17,083 nt of DNA from an uncultured Phascolarctobacterium sp. (GCA_900552855.1 USBG01000023.1:1-17083); one strand, 5' to 3'; numbered from the stretch's first letter, positions 7,761 to 15,399 are shown. The notes: a model not told the origin generated them from the sequence alone. A program made the numbers and translations.

Positions 7761-8405
7761 ATGAATAATAAATTTTTGAGTATATCTCGTCAGGCTATTT
7801 TATCAACAGTTTGTCTGATGGTGCTCTGTGGCTTTATCTTTCCCTATTTGATGACAGGTCTGGCTAAGGTGCTCTTTCCTGCTCAGGCTAGCGGCAGCCT
7901 GATTAAATATCAGGGCAAGACTATTGGTGCGGAATATGTTGGACAAGAGTTTACTAAAGACTACTTTATGTGGAGTCGTCCTTCTGCTTATCATTATAAC
8001 GTGTATGTTGAAAAAGCAGATGGTAGCAAAGTTTACAATGATGGCTCAGACTTTGCAGGTCTTAGCTCTGGTTCCAATAACTATGCTCCCACTAATCCTG
8101 CTTTAGTAGAGCGTGTAAAAAATGATATGCAGAAATTCCTAATTGCCAACCCCCATCTTAGTGCTGTTGATATTCCTACAGACCTTTTGACTGCTTCCGG
8201 CTCTGGTTTGGACCCTCATATTTCTCCCGAGTCAGCAACGGTACAGATTCCTAGAATTGCTGCTGCTTCCGGCTTGAGCAAAGCTCAAGTAGAAAAAATT
8301 GTTGCCGAAAATACTGATGAGAAGGTTTTAGGGGTGTTTGGCGAAAGAGTTGTCAATGTATTAAAGGTTAATGCTGCTATTGCTGAAAAATTACAAGTTA
8401 AATGA
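7761..8405 (+). CDS. kdpC: Potassium-transporting ATPase subunit KdpC
   Basis: Accessory subunit with one N-terminal membrane helix (about 12-35) and an extracytoplasmic domain, thought to raise ATP affinity of the pump. 214 residues from the ATG at 7761. This start is preferred to an in-frame TTG at 7734 inside kdpB because AAAGGAAG lies about 9 bases ahead of it. Family motifs: FMWSRPSAYHYN, SGSNNYAPTNPALVERV and the conserved SGSGLDPHISPESA. Between SRPSA and SGSNN there is a charged/Tyr/Gly-rich stretch longer than in E. coli KdpC. Last gene of the kdpFABC unit. Confidence 0.95.
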   Translation: MNNKFLSISRQAILSTVCLMVLCGFIFPYLMTGLAKVLFPAQASGSLIKYQGKTIGAEYVGQEFTKDYFMWSRPSAYHYNVYVEKADGSKVYNDGSDFAGLSSGSNNYAPTNPALVERVKNDMQKFLIANPHLSAVDIPTDLLTASGSGLDPHISPESATVQIPRIAAASGLSKAQVEKIVAENTDEKVLGVFGERVVNVLKVNAAIAEKLQVK

Positions 8406-8423
8406 TGAAATGCTTTATGAATA

Positions 8424-8461
8424 ATTAGGCTCTACCTATATAGAAATGTGTTGGAGCTAAT
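8424..8461 (+). other. Weak stem-loop after kdpC
   Basis: ATTAG-G-CTC at 8424-8432 can pair with GAG-CTAAT at 8454-8461 with one bulged base. No T-tract follows, so it is not a convincing intrinsic terminator, and no better one was seen between kdpC and the betaine transporter. No clear promoter was recognised in 8462-8550 either, so read-through from kdp cannot be excluded. Confidence 0.25.
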
Positions 8462-8550
8462 GATTCTGATTTAACATCATTATTAAAGCCTTACTGTGAA
8501 AATTGATTTTAAAAATAAGACTTGGGTGGAAAACAATATAAAGGGTGCCT

Positions 8551-10413
8551 ATGTTAAAAAAATGCTTACAAAGACTGCTATTTATAATTCTGTTGCTTTC
8601 TCTGTCATCAATAGCTGTTGCAAAGGAAAAGACTACAGTTATCTTTGGTGATGCAGGTTGGGATAGCGTCAAATTTCATAACGCTGTGGCCGGTTTTATT
8701 GCCGAATCAGCCTATGATATTAAGCCTAAAACTATAAGTGGTTCCAGTGCTATCGTCGAGGCTTCTTTAGTACGTGGCGACGTCGATGTTAATATGGAGC
8801 TATGGACGGACAATATCCCATCTTATCCCAAGGATAAAGCTACAGGACGGTTGATTGAACTTAGTGTTAATTTTGATGATAATCGCCAAGGCCTTTATGT
8901 TCCTCGTTACCTTGTAGAAGGTGATGAAAGCAGAGGTATTAAGGCTTTGGCTCCCGATTTGAAAACAGTAAAAGATTTAAAGCGTTACGCCCATCTTTTT
9001 GCCAATTCCGAAAATGCTGCTAAAGGTCGTCTTTATGGAGCTGTTCCAGGTTGGGCTATTGACGAAGTACTTTACAAAAAATATGAAGCTTATGGTCTGA
9101 ACGAAAGTTTTACTTATTTCCGTTCAGGCAGTGAGGCTGCCTTAAATAGTGCTTTTCTGGCAGCTTATACCAAGGGAGAACCGATTGTAGGCTATAATTA
9201 CGAACCTACATGGCTCACTGGAAAGCTGGATTTAATCTTGTTACAGGATGAACCTTATAATGAAAAAGATTTTTTACATGGTCTTACAGAAGCTAGGGCA
9301 GTTCCTGTACTTGTTGTGGCTAACAGACAGCTTTTGGATAAAGCTCCTGAATTTGCAGAATTTCTGAAAAAATATCATACATCCAGTGCTTTGACTGCAG
9401 AAGCTCTTGCTTATATTTCTGATACAAAATGCAGTTATGATGAGGCAGCACGTTGGTTTTTAAACAAACATCCTGAGCTTTTGGCTCAATGGCTGCCGGA
9501 AGATAAATTGGCCGTAGTTGAGCAGGATTTGCAAGGTAATGAGGATAAGAAAAGCAATTGGCTTTTGACATTTCCAGAGGAATTGCAAATAGATTTAACA
9601 AAGCCTATTGATGATTTTTTTAGATATATAAATACTGCCTATGGTAACTTTTTCGATGTAGTGAAAAAAATACTTACTGGTGGGATCAATACTATAGAAA
9701 GAATTTTAAATATCATTCCCTGGTGGATGACGATTATTGGAGTTGCCTTTGTAAGCAAAAAGCTGACAGGACGCATTATGAGTGCAGTTCTTTATGCTTT
9801 GGGATTTTTGACCATCGGGGTATTTGGCTATTGGCAGATGATGAATGAGACTTTGGCTATTGTTATTTCCTCGGTTCTTTTGTCGCTATTTATTGGTTTG
9901 CCGCTTGGTATTTTGGTTTCTATCAGTTCGCTGGCAAACAAGCTGATGACGCCGCTGCTGGATGCAATGCAGACTATGCCGACCTTTGTCTATATGATTC
10001 CTGCTGTAATGTTGCTTGGTCCTGGTAAAGTGCCTGCAGTGCTGGCAACTGTGGTCTACGCTGTAGTTCCAGTTATGCGTCTGACAAGCCATGGTATACG
10101 TCAGGTTGACCCTGATATTGTAGAAGCTTCTAACTCTTTTGGTGCAACTCGTTGGCAGACCCTTTTCAAAGTGCAAATTCCGCAGGCTTTGCCGACAATT
10201 ATGACTGGTGTGAACCAAACTATGATGATGGCTGTAGCCATGGTCGTAACCTGTGCTATGATAGGTGCCAATGGTTTAGGCATGGAGGTGCTTGTTGCCA
10301 TAAATAGGACTGAATCTGGACGTGGCTTTATTGCAGGTATCTCAATCGTAATTATAGCCATTGTTATTGACAGACTGACACAAAGTTTAGTCAAATCTGA
10401 AAAAATCCAGTAA
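8551..10413 (+). CDS. Glycine betaine/proline ABC importer, fused binding protein-permease
   Basis: Compatible-solute importer component combining the substrate-binding protein and the membrane permease in one chain of 620 residues. Residues 1-24 are a signal peptide/anchor (MLKKCLQRLL, hydrophobic core, cut or anchored near AVA-KEK). An OpuAC/ProX-like binding domain covers about 25-325, starting TTVIFGDAGWDSV; Trp37, Trp85, Trp168 and Trp221 are candidates for the aromatic cage that holds quaternary amines. A ProW/OpuAB-like permease covers about 365-615, with the EAA loop EASNSFGATRWQ from 525 and GVNQTMMMAVAMV after it. The ATG at 8551 is chosen over an in-frame GTG at 8545 because AAGGG ends 5 bases before it. 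The binding domain is N-terminal, unlike Lactococcus OpuABC where it is C-terminal. The ATPase gene follows. The exact substrate (betaine, carnitine, choline, proline) cannot be told. Confidence 0.9.
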   Translation: MLKKCLQRLLFIILLLSLSSIAVAKEKTTVIFGDAGWDSVKFHNAVAGFIAESAYDIKPKTISGSSAIVEASLVRGDVDVNMELWTDNIPSYPKDKATGRLIELSVNFDDNRQGLYVPRYLVEGDESRGIKALAPDLKTVKDLKRYAHLFANSENAAKGRLYGAVPGWAIDEVLYKKYEAYGLNESFTYFRSGSEAALNSAFLAAYTKGEPIVGYNYEPTWLTGKLDLILLQDEPYNEKDFLHGLTEARAVPVLVVANRQLLDKAPEFAEFLKKYHTSSALTAEALAYISDTKCSYDEAARWFLNKHPELLAQWLPEDKLAVVEQDLQGNEDKKSNWLLTFPEELQIDLTKPIDDFFRYINTAYGNFFDVVKKILTGGINTIERILNIIPWWMTIIGVAFVSKKLTGRIMSAVLYALGFLTIGVFGYWQMMNETLAIVISSVLLSLFIGLPLGILVSISSLANKLMTPLLDAMQTMPTFVYMIPAVMLLGPGKVPAVLATVVYAVVPVMRLTSHGIRQVDPDIVEASNSFGATRWQTLFKVQIPQALPTIMTGVNQTMMMAVAMVVTCAMIGANGLGMEVLVAINRTESGRGFIAGISIVIIAIVIDRLTQSLVKSEKIQ

Positions 10414-10452
10414 TAAGTAAAAAAGATTAGGATAAGATACTATTGGGAAAAA

Positions 10453-10494
10453 CTAGAAACTATACTGCAATAATATTGTAAGTATGGTTTCTAG
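10453..10494 (+). repeat. Long intercistronic inverted repeat between permease and ATPase genes
   Basis: CTAGAAACTATACT at 10453-10466 pairs with AGTATGGTTTCTAG at 10481-10494, 14 pairs with one G-T. Inside it CAAT and ATTG can pair around AAT, so nearly the whole element folds into one hairpin. No T-tract follows on the + strand; on the - strand the stem is followed by TTTTTCCC. Likely an mRNA stability or processing element, or an operator; not a normal + strand terminator. Confidence 0.6.
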
Positions 10495-10529
10495 GAAGCA
10501 CGGTACGTATTATACAAGGGGAAATAAAT

Positions 10530-11729
10530 ATGACTACACCTATTGTGAAAGTAGAAAATTTATACAAACTTTTTATTCCTTTGGAATGCAGACATAATGA
10601 GGAAAAAGCTTTAAATATGCTCAAGCAAGGTTTTTCACGTTTGCGTGTCATGGAAGAAACAGGCATAACAGCAGGTTTGGCAGACATTAGTTTCGAGGTT
10701 CAAAAAGGCGAAATATTTGTTCTTATAGGTATGTCAGGCAGTGGAAAATCTACACTTATACGTTGCTTGAATTTGTTGAATGTACCTGCTTGCGGCAAAA
10801 TTTTTGTTAATGATAACGATATTACAAAATACAGTAGTCGTGAACTGGAGCAGTTGCGTCGTAATAATATCGCCATGGTTTTCCAAAATTTTGGTCTGAT
10901 GAACAATAGAAGTGTTCTAGAAAATATCAGCTATGGTTTAGAAATACGGGGCGTATCTGCCAAAGAACGTAGAATCAAGGCTTTGGAAATGCTAGAGATG
11001 GTGGGGCTTAATGGTTGGGAAAACAGCAGCGTTGACAGTTTGTCCGGTGGTATGAAGCAGCGTGTAGGCATAGCTAGAGCTTTGGCTAATGATCCTGATA
11101 TTCTGCTTATGGACGAGGCGTTTTCTGCTTTGGATTCTCTTGTTCGCAGTGATTTGCAGTTTGAATTATTGCGTATCCAAAAGAAAATGGGTAAAACAAT
11201 TATTTTCATTACTCACGATATCAATGAGGCTTTTCGTGTTGGTACTCATGTGGGTATTCTCAAAGATGGACGTATGGTACAGATTGGAACTCCGGAAGAA
11301 ATGCTTCTGCAACCTGCAAATGACTATGTACGTAATTTTATCAATAACGCTGATTACAGCAAGGTTTTTACGATACGCAGTATAATGAGCACTCCTAATT
11401 GTTTGGTACGCAGTAGTGATGGAGCGGCTCTAGCATTGCGTAATATGAAACTTAGCGGTGTATCTAGTGCATACGTAATCAATGACAAATTAGGATTTGA
11501 GGGAATAATTACATTGGATGCTGCTATTAAGGTTCTTTCGGGCTATACAACATTTGAGTTAGCAATCATACGGGATATTCCTGTTGTAAGTAACTGTAAT
11601 GCCAAAATTTCCGATATTATGGATATTTCTGCAAAAACACCATTTCCTTTGCCTGTTTTAGATGATAACGGACTTTTCTGTGGTATAGTTACTAAGGCTT
11701 CAGTGATTTCGTCTATGATTCAGAGTTAG
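10530..11729 (+). CDS. Glycine betaine/proline ABC importer ATP-binding protein with CBS domains
   Basis: ATPase (ProV/OpuAA type) that powers the upstream fused transporter from the cytoplasmic side. 399 residues. Walker A GMSGSGKST at 67-75, Q-loop Gln119, signature LSGGMKQ from 171, Walker B ILLMDEA at 191-197 and switch His229. The C-terminal part from about 275 shows two CBS-like repeats, the modules that sense ionic strength or bind c-di-AMP in related osmolyte transporters. There is no anionic C-terminal tail like that described for Lactococcus OpuA; the chain ends SSMIQS. The ATG follows AAGGGG by 8 bases. The gene is downstream of the permease, whereas the ATPase gene comes first in E. 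coli proVWX and B. subtilis opuA. Confidence 0.93.
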   Translation: MTTPIVKVENLYKLFIPLECRHNEEKALNMLKQGFSRLRVMEETGITAGLADISFEVQKGEIFVLIGMSGSGKSTLIRCLNLLNVPACGKIFVNDNDITKYSSRELEQLRRNNIAMVFQNFGLMNNRSVLENISYGLEIRGVSAKERRIKALEMLEMVGLNGWENSSVDSLSGGMKQRVGIARALANDPDILLMDEAFSALDSLVRSDLQFELLRIQKKMGKTIIFITHDINEAFRVGTHVGILKDGRMVQIGTPEEMLLQPANDYVRNFINNADYSKVFTIRSIMSTPNCLVRSSDGAALALRNMKLSGVSSAYVINDKLGFEGIITLDAAIKVLSGYTTFELAIIRDIPVVSNCNAKISDIMDISAKTPFPLPVLDDNGLFCGIVTKASVISSMIQS

Positions 11730-11981
11730 AAAAGTTGCTAGTATGGCTTAAATGGTTGAAGTCTCATAACATTCTGCGTATGTGTAGAACTGGTGGTGAC
11801 GGATGTAGAAGTGTAAAATTTTTTGCGGTATTGCAAGTTACGTTCTTTGCTTACACATTTCCCTTGCAAATTATTCTGCTTATGATAAACTAATGATAAA
11901 ATTTAATCTAAGGCTGTAGAAGGAGTTTTGCTTTTTGCAGCGAAATAAATAGATTAATATATTTTTTTTAAGGAGCAGATG
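11730..11981 (+). promoter_or_regulatory. Intergenic region ahead of the Usp gene
   Basis: About 250 bases without a gene. No clear intrinsic terminator for the ATPase gene was found. GTGTAA at 11811-11816 and TTACAC at 11851-11856 are inverted copies that could form a long-loop stem. TTGCAA at 11864-11869 followed after 16 bases by TAAACT (11886-11891), or the extended -10 TGATAAAAT at 11894-11902, are plausible promoter elements for the next gene. A GCTGTA...TGCAGC stem at about 11913-11941 lies in the presumed leader. All promoter calls here are weak. Confidence 0.35.
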
Positions 11982-12830
11982 ATGAGTACATTCGCCAAGG
12001 TCCTGTTGGCAACAGATTTAACGCCGCAGGCCGACAAATTGACTGAGTGTCTGTTTAGCTTATGTCCTGATACAGAAACGGAAGTGGTTTTAGCGCACGT
12101 CTTTGATGATGACGATGACGCTGACCCCGATGGTAGTAGCTTTAAAAAGGCTCGTAGTCGTCTGGAGGGCTATCAAAGCGATTTAGAACAGGCAGGCTAC
12201 GAAGAAATTTCTATAGAGACACCTGTAGGTGATACCTGTGAGGTGCTAGAGTCCATTGCGGAACAGCAGGATGCTGAATTGTTAATGGTTGCTTCCCATA
12301 ATAAAGGCTTTTTTGAAAGAGCCTTAAGAGGCAGCACAACGCTGGAGCTGGCACGTAATGCAGCTTTGCCATTGTTTATTTACAAGGGTGATGAGGATAC
12401 TAGTCATGAATCTAGGCTGCTGAGCGCCGTTATGGTTCCTACGGACTTTTCTAAAAAATCCCTGGAGGCACTTAATGTGATTCGCACATGGCGTGAAGAG
12501 GTGGGCAAGGTTGTTTTTGTCCATGTTGTTGAACGTGTGCGTAATAAAAAGGACTATAAAGAAAAATACAGCAATGCCATGCTTCTTTTAAAGGAGCTGG
12601 TGGATGAGATGAATATTTTTGGTATTAAGGCAGATTTCCGTATTGCTAGAGGCGTTGCTTCTAAGCAGATTGGCAAGATTGTTGGTAAGGAAAATATTAG
12701 CATGATCATGATGGCTAAATCCGGCTCTGACGTTAATAGTGGCCTTACACTAGGAAGTACCTCTGAAAATGTAGTTCTTAATGCGGAATGTCCTGTTTTA
12801 CTGCTTCCTGCAGAGGAAGATGATGATTAA
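11982..12830 (+). CDS. Tandem universal stress protein (UspA family)
   Basis: Cytoplasmic stress protein of 282 residues made of two UspA domains, about 3-133 and 144-278. Domain 1 opens FAKVLLATDLT and ends NAALPLFIYKG; domain 2 opens SAVMVPTDFSKKS and ends NAECPVLLLPAE. The ATP-binding loop is best kept in domain 2, where Gly is followed by nine residues and then Gly-Ser (GSDVNSGLTLGS); domain 1 has a shortened version (GFFERALRGST). The ATG at 11982 is preferred to the adjacent ATG at 11979 because AAGGAG (11970-11975) then has a 6-base rather than a 3-base gap. Between the helices and at the C-terminus there are Asp-rich stretches (DDDDDAD, EEDDD). Partners are unknown. Its place beside potassium and betaine transport genes suggests a role in osmotic stress. 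Confidence 0.88.
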   Translation: MSTFAKVLLATDLTPQADKLTECLFSLCPDTETEVVLAHVFDDDDDADPDGSSFKKARSRLEGYQSDLEQAGYEEISIETPVGDTCEVLESIAEQQDAELLMVASHNKGFFERALRGSTTLELARNAALPLFIYKGDEDTSHESRLLSAVMVPTDFSKKSLEALNVIRTWREEVGKVVFVHVVERVRNKKDYKEKYSNAMLLLKELVDEMNIFGIKADFRIARGVASKQIGKIVGKENISMIMMAKSGSDVNSGLTLGSTSENVVLNAECPVLLLPAEEDDD

Positions 12831-12854
12831 AAATCGTCTTGTAAAATCTTTTTT
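12822..12854 (+). terminator. Weak terminator after the Usp gene
   Basis: GATGATT at 12822-12828, a three-A loop and AATCGTC at 12832-12838 form a 7-pair stem that includes the stop codon region. A run of six T at 12849-12854 follows, but about ten bases past the stem, which is further than in a standard terminator. Confidence 0.3.
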
Positions 12855-12913
12855 CAAAAAATGTTAAAAATTTATAAAAAACGCTTGACTTTAATATTAA
12901 ATACCAGTATAAT
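12855..12913 (+). promoter_or_regulatory. Strong sigma-70-type promoter of the tRNA-Ser/SRP RNA locus
   Basis: TTGACT at 12885-12890 and TATAAT at 12908-12913 are separated by exactly 17 bases. A- and T-tracts at 12855-12882 just upstream resemble an UP element. This is the best promoter in the window. Transcription would begin near 12920, leaving a leader of about 65 bases before the tRNA. Confidence 0.85.
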
Positions 12914-12985
12914 ACTACTTGCAGTCAGCTGATTGCGAGTATGTATTGTACTGGAAAATTAAACATAGTCTTTAGTTTTCAACCT

Positions 12986-13076
12986 GGAGAGATGACCGAG
13001 TGGTTGAAGGTGCACGCCTGGAAAGCGTGTGTACGGCATAACCGTACCGAGGGTTCGAATCCCTCTCTCTCCGCCA
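12986..13076 (+). tRNA. tRNA-Ser (anticodon GGA)
   Basis: A class II tRNA of 91 bases. The acceptor stem pairs GGAGAGA (12986-12992) with TCTCTCC (13066-13072), followed by discriminator G and an encoded CCA (13074-13076). The anticodon stem CACGC/GCGTG encloses the loop CTGGAAA, with anticodon GGA at 13020-13022, reading UCC and UCU. The long variable arm GTACGG/CCGTAC is typical of tRNA-Ser. The T loop GGTTCGAATCC is intact. Serine tRNA next to the SRP RNA and dnaX is also seen in B. subtilis. Confidence 0.97.
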
Positions 13077-13084
13077 TTTAAAAA

Positions 13085-13108
13085 GCGTGCCGCATGAGCG
13101 GCTTTTTT
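13085..13108 (+). terminator. Terminator-like hairpin between tRNA-Ser and SRP RNA
   Basis: GCCGC at 13089-13093 and GCGGC at 13098-13102 enclose ATGA, followed by six T (13103-13108). Upstream A residues can extend pairing with the T-run. It looks like an intrinsic terminator, but the SRP RNA starts only about six bases later, so partial read-through or an RNA processing role is possible. Confidence 0.65.
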
Positions 13109-13114
13109 ATTTCT

Positions 13115-13239
13115 CTGTAGGACCGTAAGATTGGGTCCTGCGCAATGGGAGCCTGTGAACCAGGTCAGGTCCGGAAGGAAGCAGCCTTAAGCGGATACTT
13201 TCATGTGCCGCGGGGGTGCCCTTTTTTGCGGCCCTACAG
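13115..13239 (+). ncRNA. ffs: Signal recognition particle RNA (small, 4.5S type)
   Basis: RNA scaffold of the SRP, which binds Ffh and directs membrane-protein targeting. The domain IV hallmark is present: CAGGTCCGGAAGGAAGCAGC with the GGAA tetraloop at 13173-13176 and the asymmetric internal loop around it. The ends pair: CTGTAGG-A-CCG at 13115-13125 against CGG-C-CCTACAG near 13229-13239. The length of about 125 bases is near the small 4.5S class, and I see no Alu domain such as that of the roughly 270-base Bacillus RNA. The exact ends are inferred from the terminal helix. Confidence 0.93.
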
Positions 13240-13251
13240 GGAAGTAAATCC

Positions 13252-13280
13252 AAGCGTCGACTTTTGTCGGCGCTTTTTTT
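13252..13280 (+). terminator. Intrinsic terminator after the SRP RNA
   Basis: AAGCGTCGAC at 13252-13261 pairs with GTCGGCGCTT at 13266-13275 (10 pairs, one G-T) around a TTTT loop and runs into a tract of seven T. A canonical strong terminator that ends the RNA-gene unit before dnaX. Confidence 0.9.
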
Positions 13281-13323
13281 CTTATGTTTATATATTCCCC
13301 TATAAATTTAGGAGAAAATAATA

Positions 13324-13361
13324 TATAATAGATTAGATGTAGTATTTATTCTTAGAGGAGG
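13324..13361 (+). promoter_or_regulatory. Possible dnaX -10 element and ribosome site
   Basis: TATAAT at 13324-13329 lies in the AT-rich gap between the SRP RNA terminator and dnaX, but no -35 hexamer is recognisable at 16-18 bases upstream. A strong ribosome site, GAGGAGG at 13355-13361, is 8 bases before the dnaX ATG. Confidence 0.35.
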
Positions 13362-13369
13362 TTGCAGTA

Positions 13370-15385
13370 ATGGCTTATGTAGCTTTGTATAGACGTTGGC
13401 GTCCTAGTGATTTTGATACATTAGTAGGACAAAAGGCTGTAAAAATAGCCTTAACCAATGCTCTTGAAAGTGGTAGAATTGCTCATGCCTATTTGTTTTC
13501 CGGACCTAGAGGAACTGGTAAGACAAGTACAGCACGTATTTTTGCCAAAGCGCTAAATTGTGAGCATGGACCTACTGCACATCCCTGTGGCAAGTGTCAA
13601 AATTGTCAAGAGATTACTGATGGTACATCTATGGATGTTTTTGAAATGGATGCCGCATCTAATCGTGGTATTGATGATATAAAGGCTTTAAGAGAGCGTC
13701 TACTTAATCGAAGCTATAATCAAGGCAGCTACAAGGTGTATATAATTGACGAGGTACACATGCTGACTACGGAATCCTTTAATGCCTTGCTTAAGACCTT
13801 AGAGGAACCGCCTGATAATGTTATTTTTATCCTTGCAACTACTGATCCACAGAAGGTTCCTGCAACCATCCATTCTCGTTGTCAACGTTTTGATTTTAGG
13901 CGCATAACTGTTGAAGAAATTACTGATCATTTGGAAATGGTTGCTACTAATAGTGGCTTAGAGGCTGAAAGAGAAGCTCTGCGTTTGATGGCTATTCAGT
14001 CTGAAGGTGGTATGCGTGATGCCTTAAGCCTGCTCGATCAGTGTGGCGTAATGTCAAAGCACATTACAGTTGATACTGTGCAGGAGGTTTTAGGTATTGT
14101 TGGCCGTACTGCTTTAAGGCAGCTGGTGGAATCTATTGGCAAACAGGATTTGTCACAGGCGTTGGCTAATTTAAATAAGCTGCTGGAGCAGGGTAAGGAC
14201 GTTGGTCAGGTATTAGTTGAACTTGCAGAGTATTTACGTGCTTTATTGCTCTTTAAGTCAGCTCCATCCTACGATGAGGTTTATCTTACTGACAGTAAAG
14301 AGTCATTAGAGCAGCTGGCGCCGCTTTTCGGCCGTGATAGGCTTATGGCGGCAGAGGAAAGACTGCATGGTGCTATTTATGAACTGAAGGGTACTATGCG
14401 TCCTCGTATAACAGGTGAGCTTTGTTTATTTGACCTGTGCCGTCTTGAAGGTAGTACTATTGCTGCACTGCAAGCAAGAATAGAACAGCTGGAGCAACGT
14501 ATTTCTAATGGTGATTTTATTACAGCAGCTCAGCGTACAGCTGATAATGATGTACCAGCTCCAATTAGCACAACGCAATATATTAAGCCAATGACTGCTC
14601 AGACAGTAGCATTACAGAATCAGCAGCAGTTTGCTCCTGCGCCGCACAGCGATGAAGCAATGGATACTGCTAAAGCTTCTGCCGTTGATGTAAAGAATAT
14701 TCCGGCAGATAAAATCTGCGATTTTGATATTCCTGATGCTATGTATGAGGATGACGCTTATATTACTGCTGATGAGCTAGCTATGGCAACTAATAAGCCA
14801 CCAGCTCAAGTTAATAAGCAGACAAAGCTGCAAGAACCTACGAAGCCTGCTAATGTAAGTGATAATACACCTAAAGCAACTGCAGAAATGGTGCAGGCTA
14901 TTCAGACAAAAGCTTCTGTTGTCAATGATGCAAATGCTAAAGCTGCAGCACCAGTAAAAAGTACTGGTAGCACAGTTGTAGAGTATGGTGGCGACTGGGC
15001 TTTAGGAGAAGAATATTGGAAGAAGGCTTTAGAGATATTAGCCGGAGAAAAGAAAATATCAGTAGTATCCTGCGCTAAAGGTGGCAGGGCAATTGGCTAT
15101 GAAAATGGTATTTTACGAGTTGCCTTTAAGGCTGAATTTACCTGTAAGCGCATGAGCAAAAAAGATTATTGCGACATGGTAGAGGATGCACTTTTACGTA
15201 TTGCTAGACAGGAAATTCGTCTAGAATGTATTACAGAGGCAGAACTGGCAAATATGAAGTCTAATCCTACAGTTCAGCCAAAAGCTTCTGTGAAAAAGGA
15301 AGAGCCTAAGGTGGATACAGGCGGTTTGCCTGATAATGTAAGAAAAGCAATGGATGTTTTTGGTGGAAGCATTCATAAGCTGTAA
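13370..15385 (+). CDS. dnaX: DNA polymerase III subunit tau/gamma (DnaX)
   Basis: ATPase core of the clamp loader, which opens the beta clamp onto primed DNA and, in the tau form, tethers the polymerase and helicase. 671 residues. The AAA+ core starts YRRWRPSDFDTLVGQ; Walker A GPRGTGKTST at 45-54; four zinc-binding cysteines C64, C73, C76 and C79; Walker B DEVH at 127-130; SRC motif with arginine finger Arg170. Domain III runs to about 370. A low-complexity Ala/Lys/Pro/Thr-rich linker spans about 395-535. A C-terminal domain (about 541-650, starting GDWALGEEYW) follows, with a terminal VFGGSIHKL. No correctly phased slippery heptamer was found, so only the full-length product is predicted. 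First protein gene of the conserved dnaX-ybaB-recR block. Confidence 0.97.
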   Translation: MAYVALYRRWRPSDFDTLVGQKAVKIALTNALESGRIAHAYLFSGPRGTGKTSTARIFAKALNCEHGPTAHPCGKCQNCQEITDGTSMDVFEMDAASNRGIDDIKALRERLLNRSYNQGSYKVYIIDEVHMLTTESFNALLKTLEEPPDNVIFILATTDPQKVPATIHSRCQRFDFRRITVEEITDHLEMVATNSGLEAEREALRLMAIQSEGGMRDALSLLDQCGVMSKHITVDTVQEVLGIVGRTALRQLVESIGKQDLSQALANLNKLLEQGKDVGQVLVELAEYLRALLLFKSAPSYDEVYLTDSKESLEQLAPLFGRDRLMAAEERLHGAIYELKGTMRPRITGELCLFDLCRLEGSTIAALQARIEQLEQRISNGDFITAAQRTADNDVPAPISTTQYIKPMTAQTVALQNQQQFAPAPHSDEAMDTAKASAVDVKNIPADKICDFDIPDAMYEDDAYITADELAMATNKPPAQVNKQTKLQEPTKPANVSDNTPKATAEMVQAIQTKASVVNDANAKAAAPVKSTGSTVVEYGGDWALGEEYWKKALEILAGEKKISVVSCAKGGRAIGYENGILRVAFKAEFTCKRMSKKDYCDMVEDALLRIARQEIRLECITEAELANMKSNPTVQPKASVKKEEPKVDTGGLPDNVRKAMDVFGGSIHKL

Positions 15386-15399
15386 TCAATTTGGAAACT

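Noticed and set aside
8406..8550. c-di-AMP (ydaO) riboswitch ahead of the betaine transporter or kdp genes
   Set aside because: None of the GGGG-rich conserved segments of that riboswitch were found here, in 1-131, in 3505-3687 or in 11730-11981.
15158..15164. AAAAAAG run in dnaX as a programmed frameshift site producing a short gamma subunit
   Set aside because: The codon phase is AGC AAA AAA GAT, so it is not the A-AAA-AAG phase needed for -1 slippage. It also lies at codon 597, deep in the C-terminal domain, not at the usual position after domain III.
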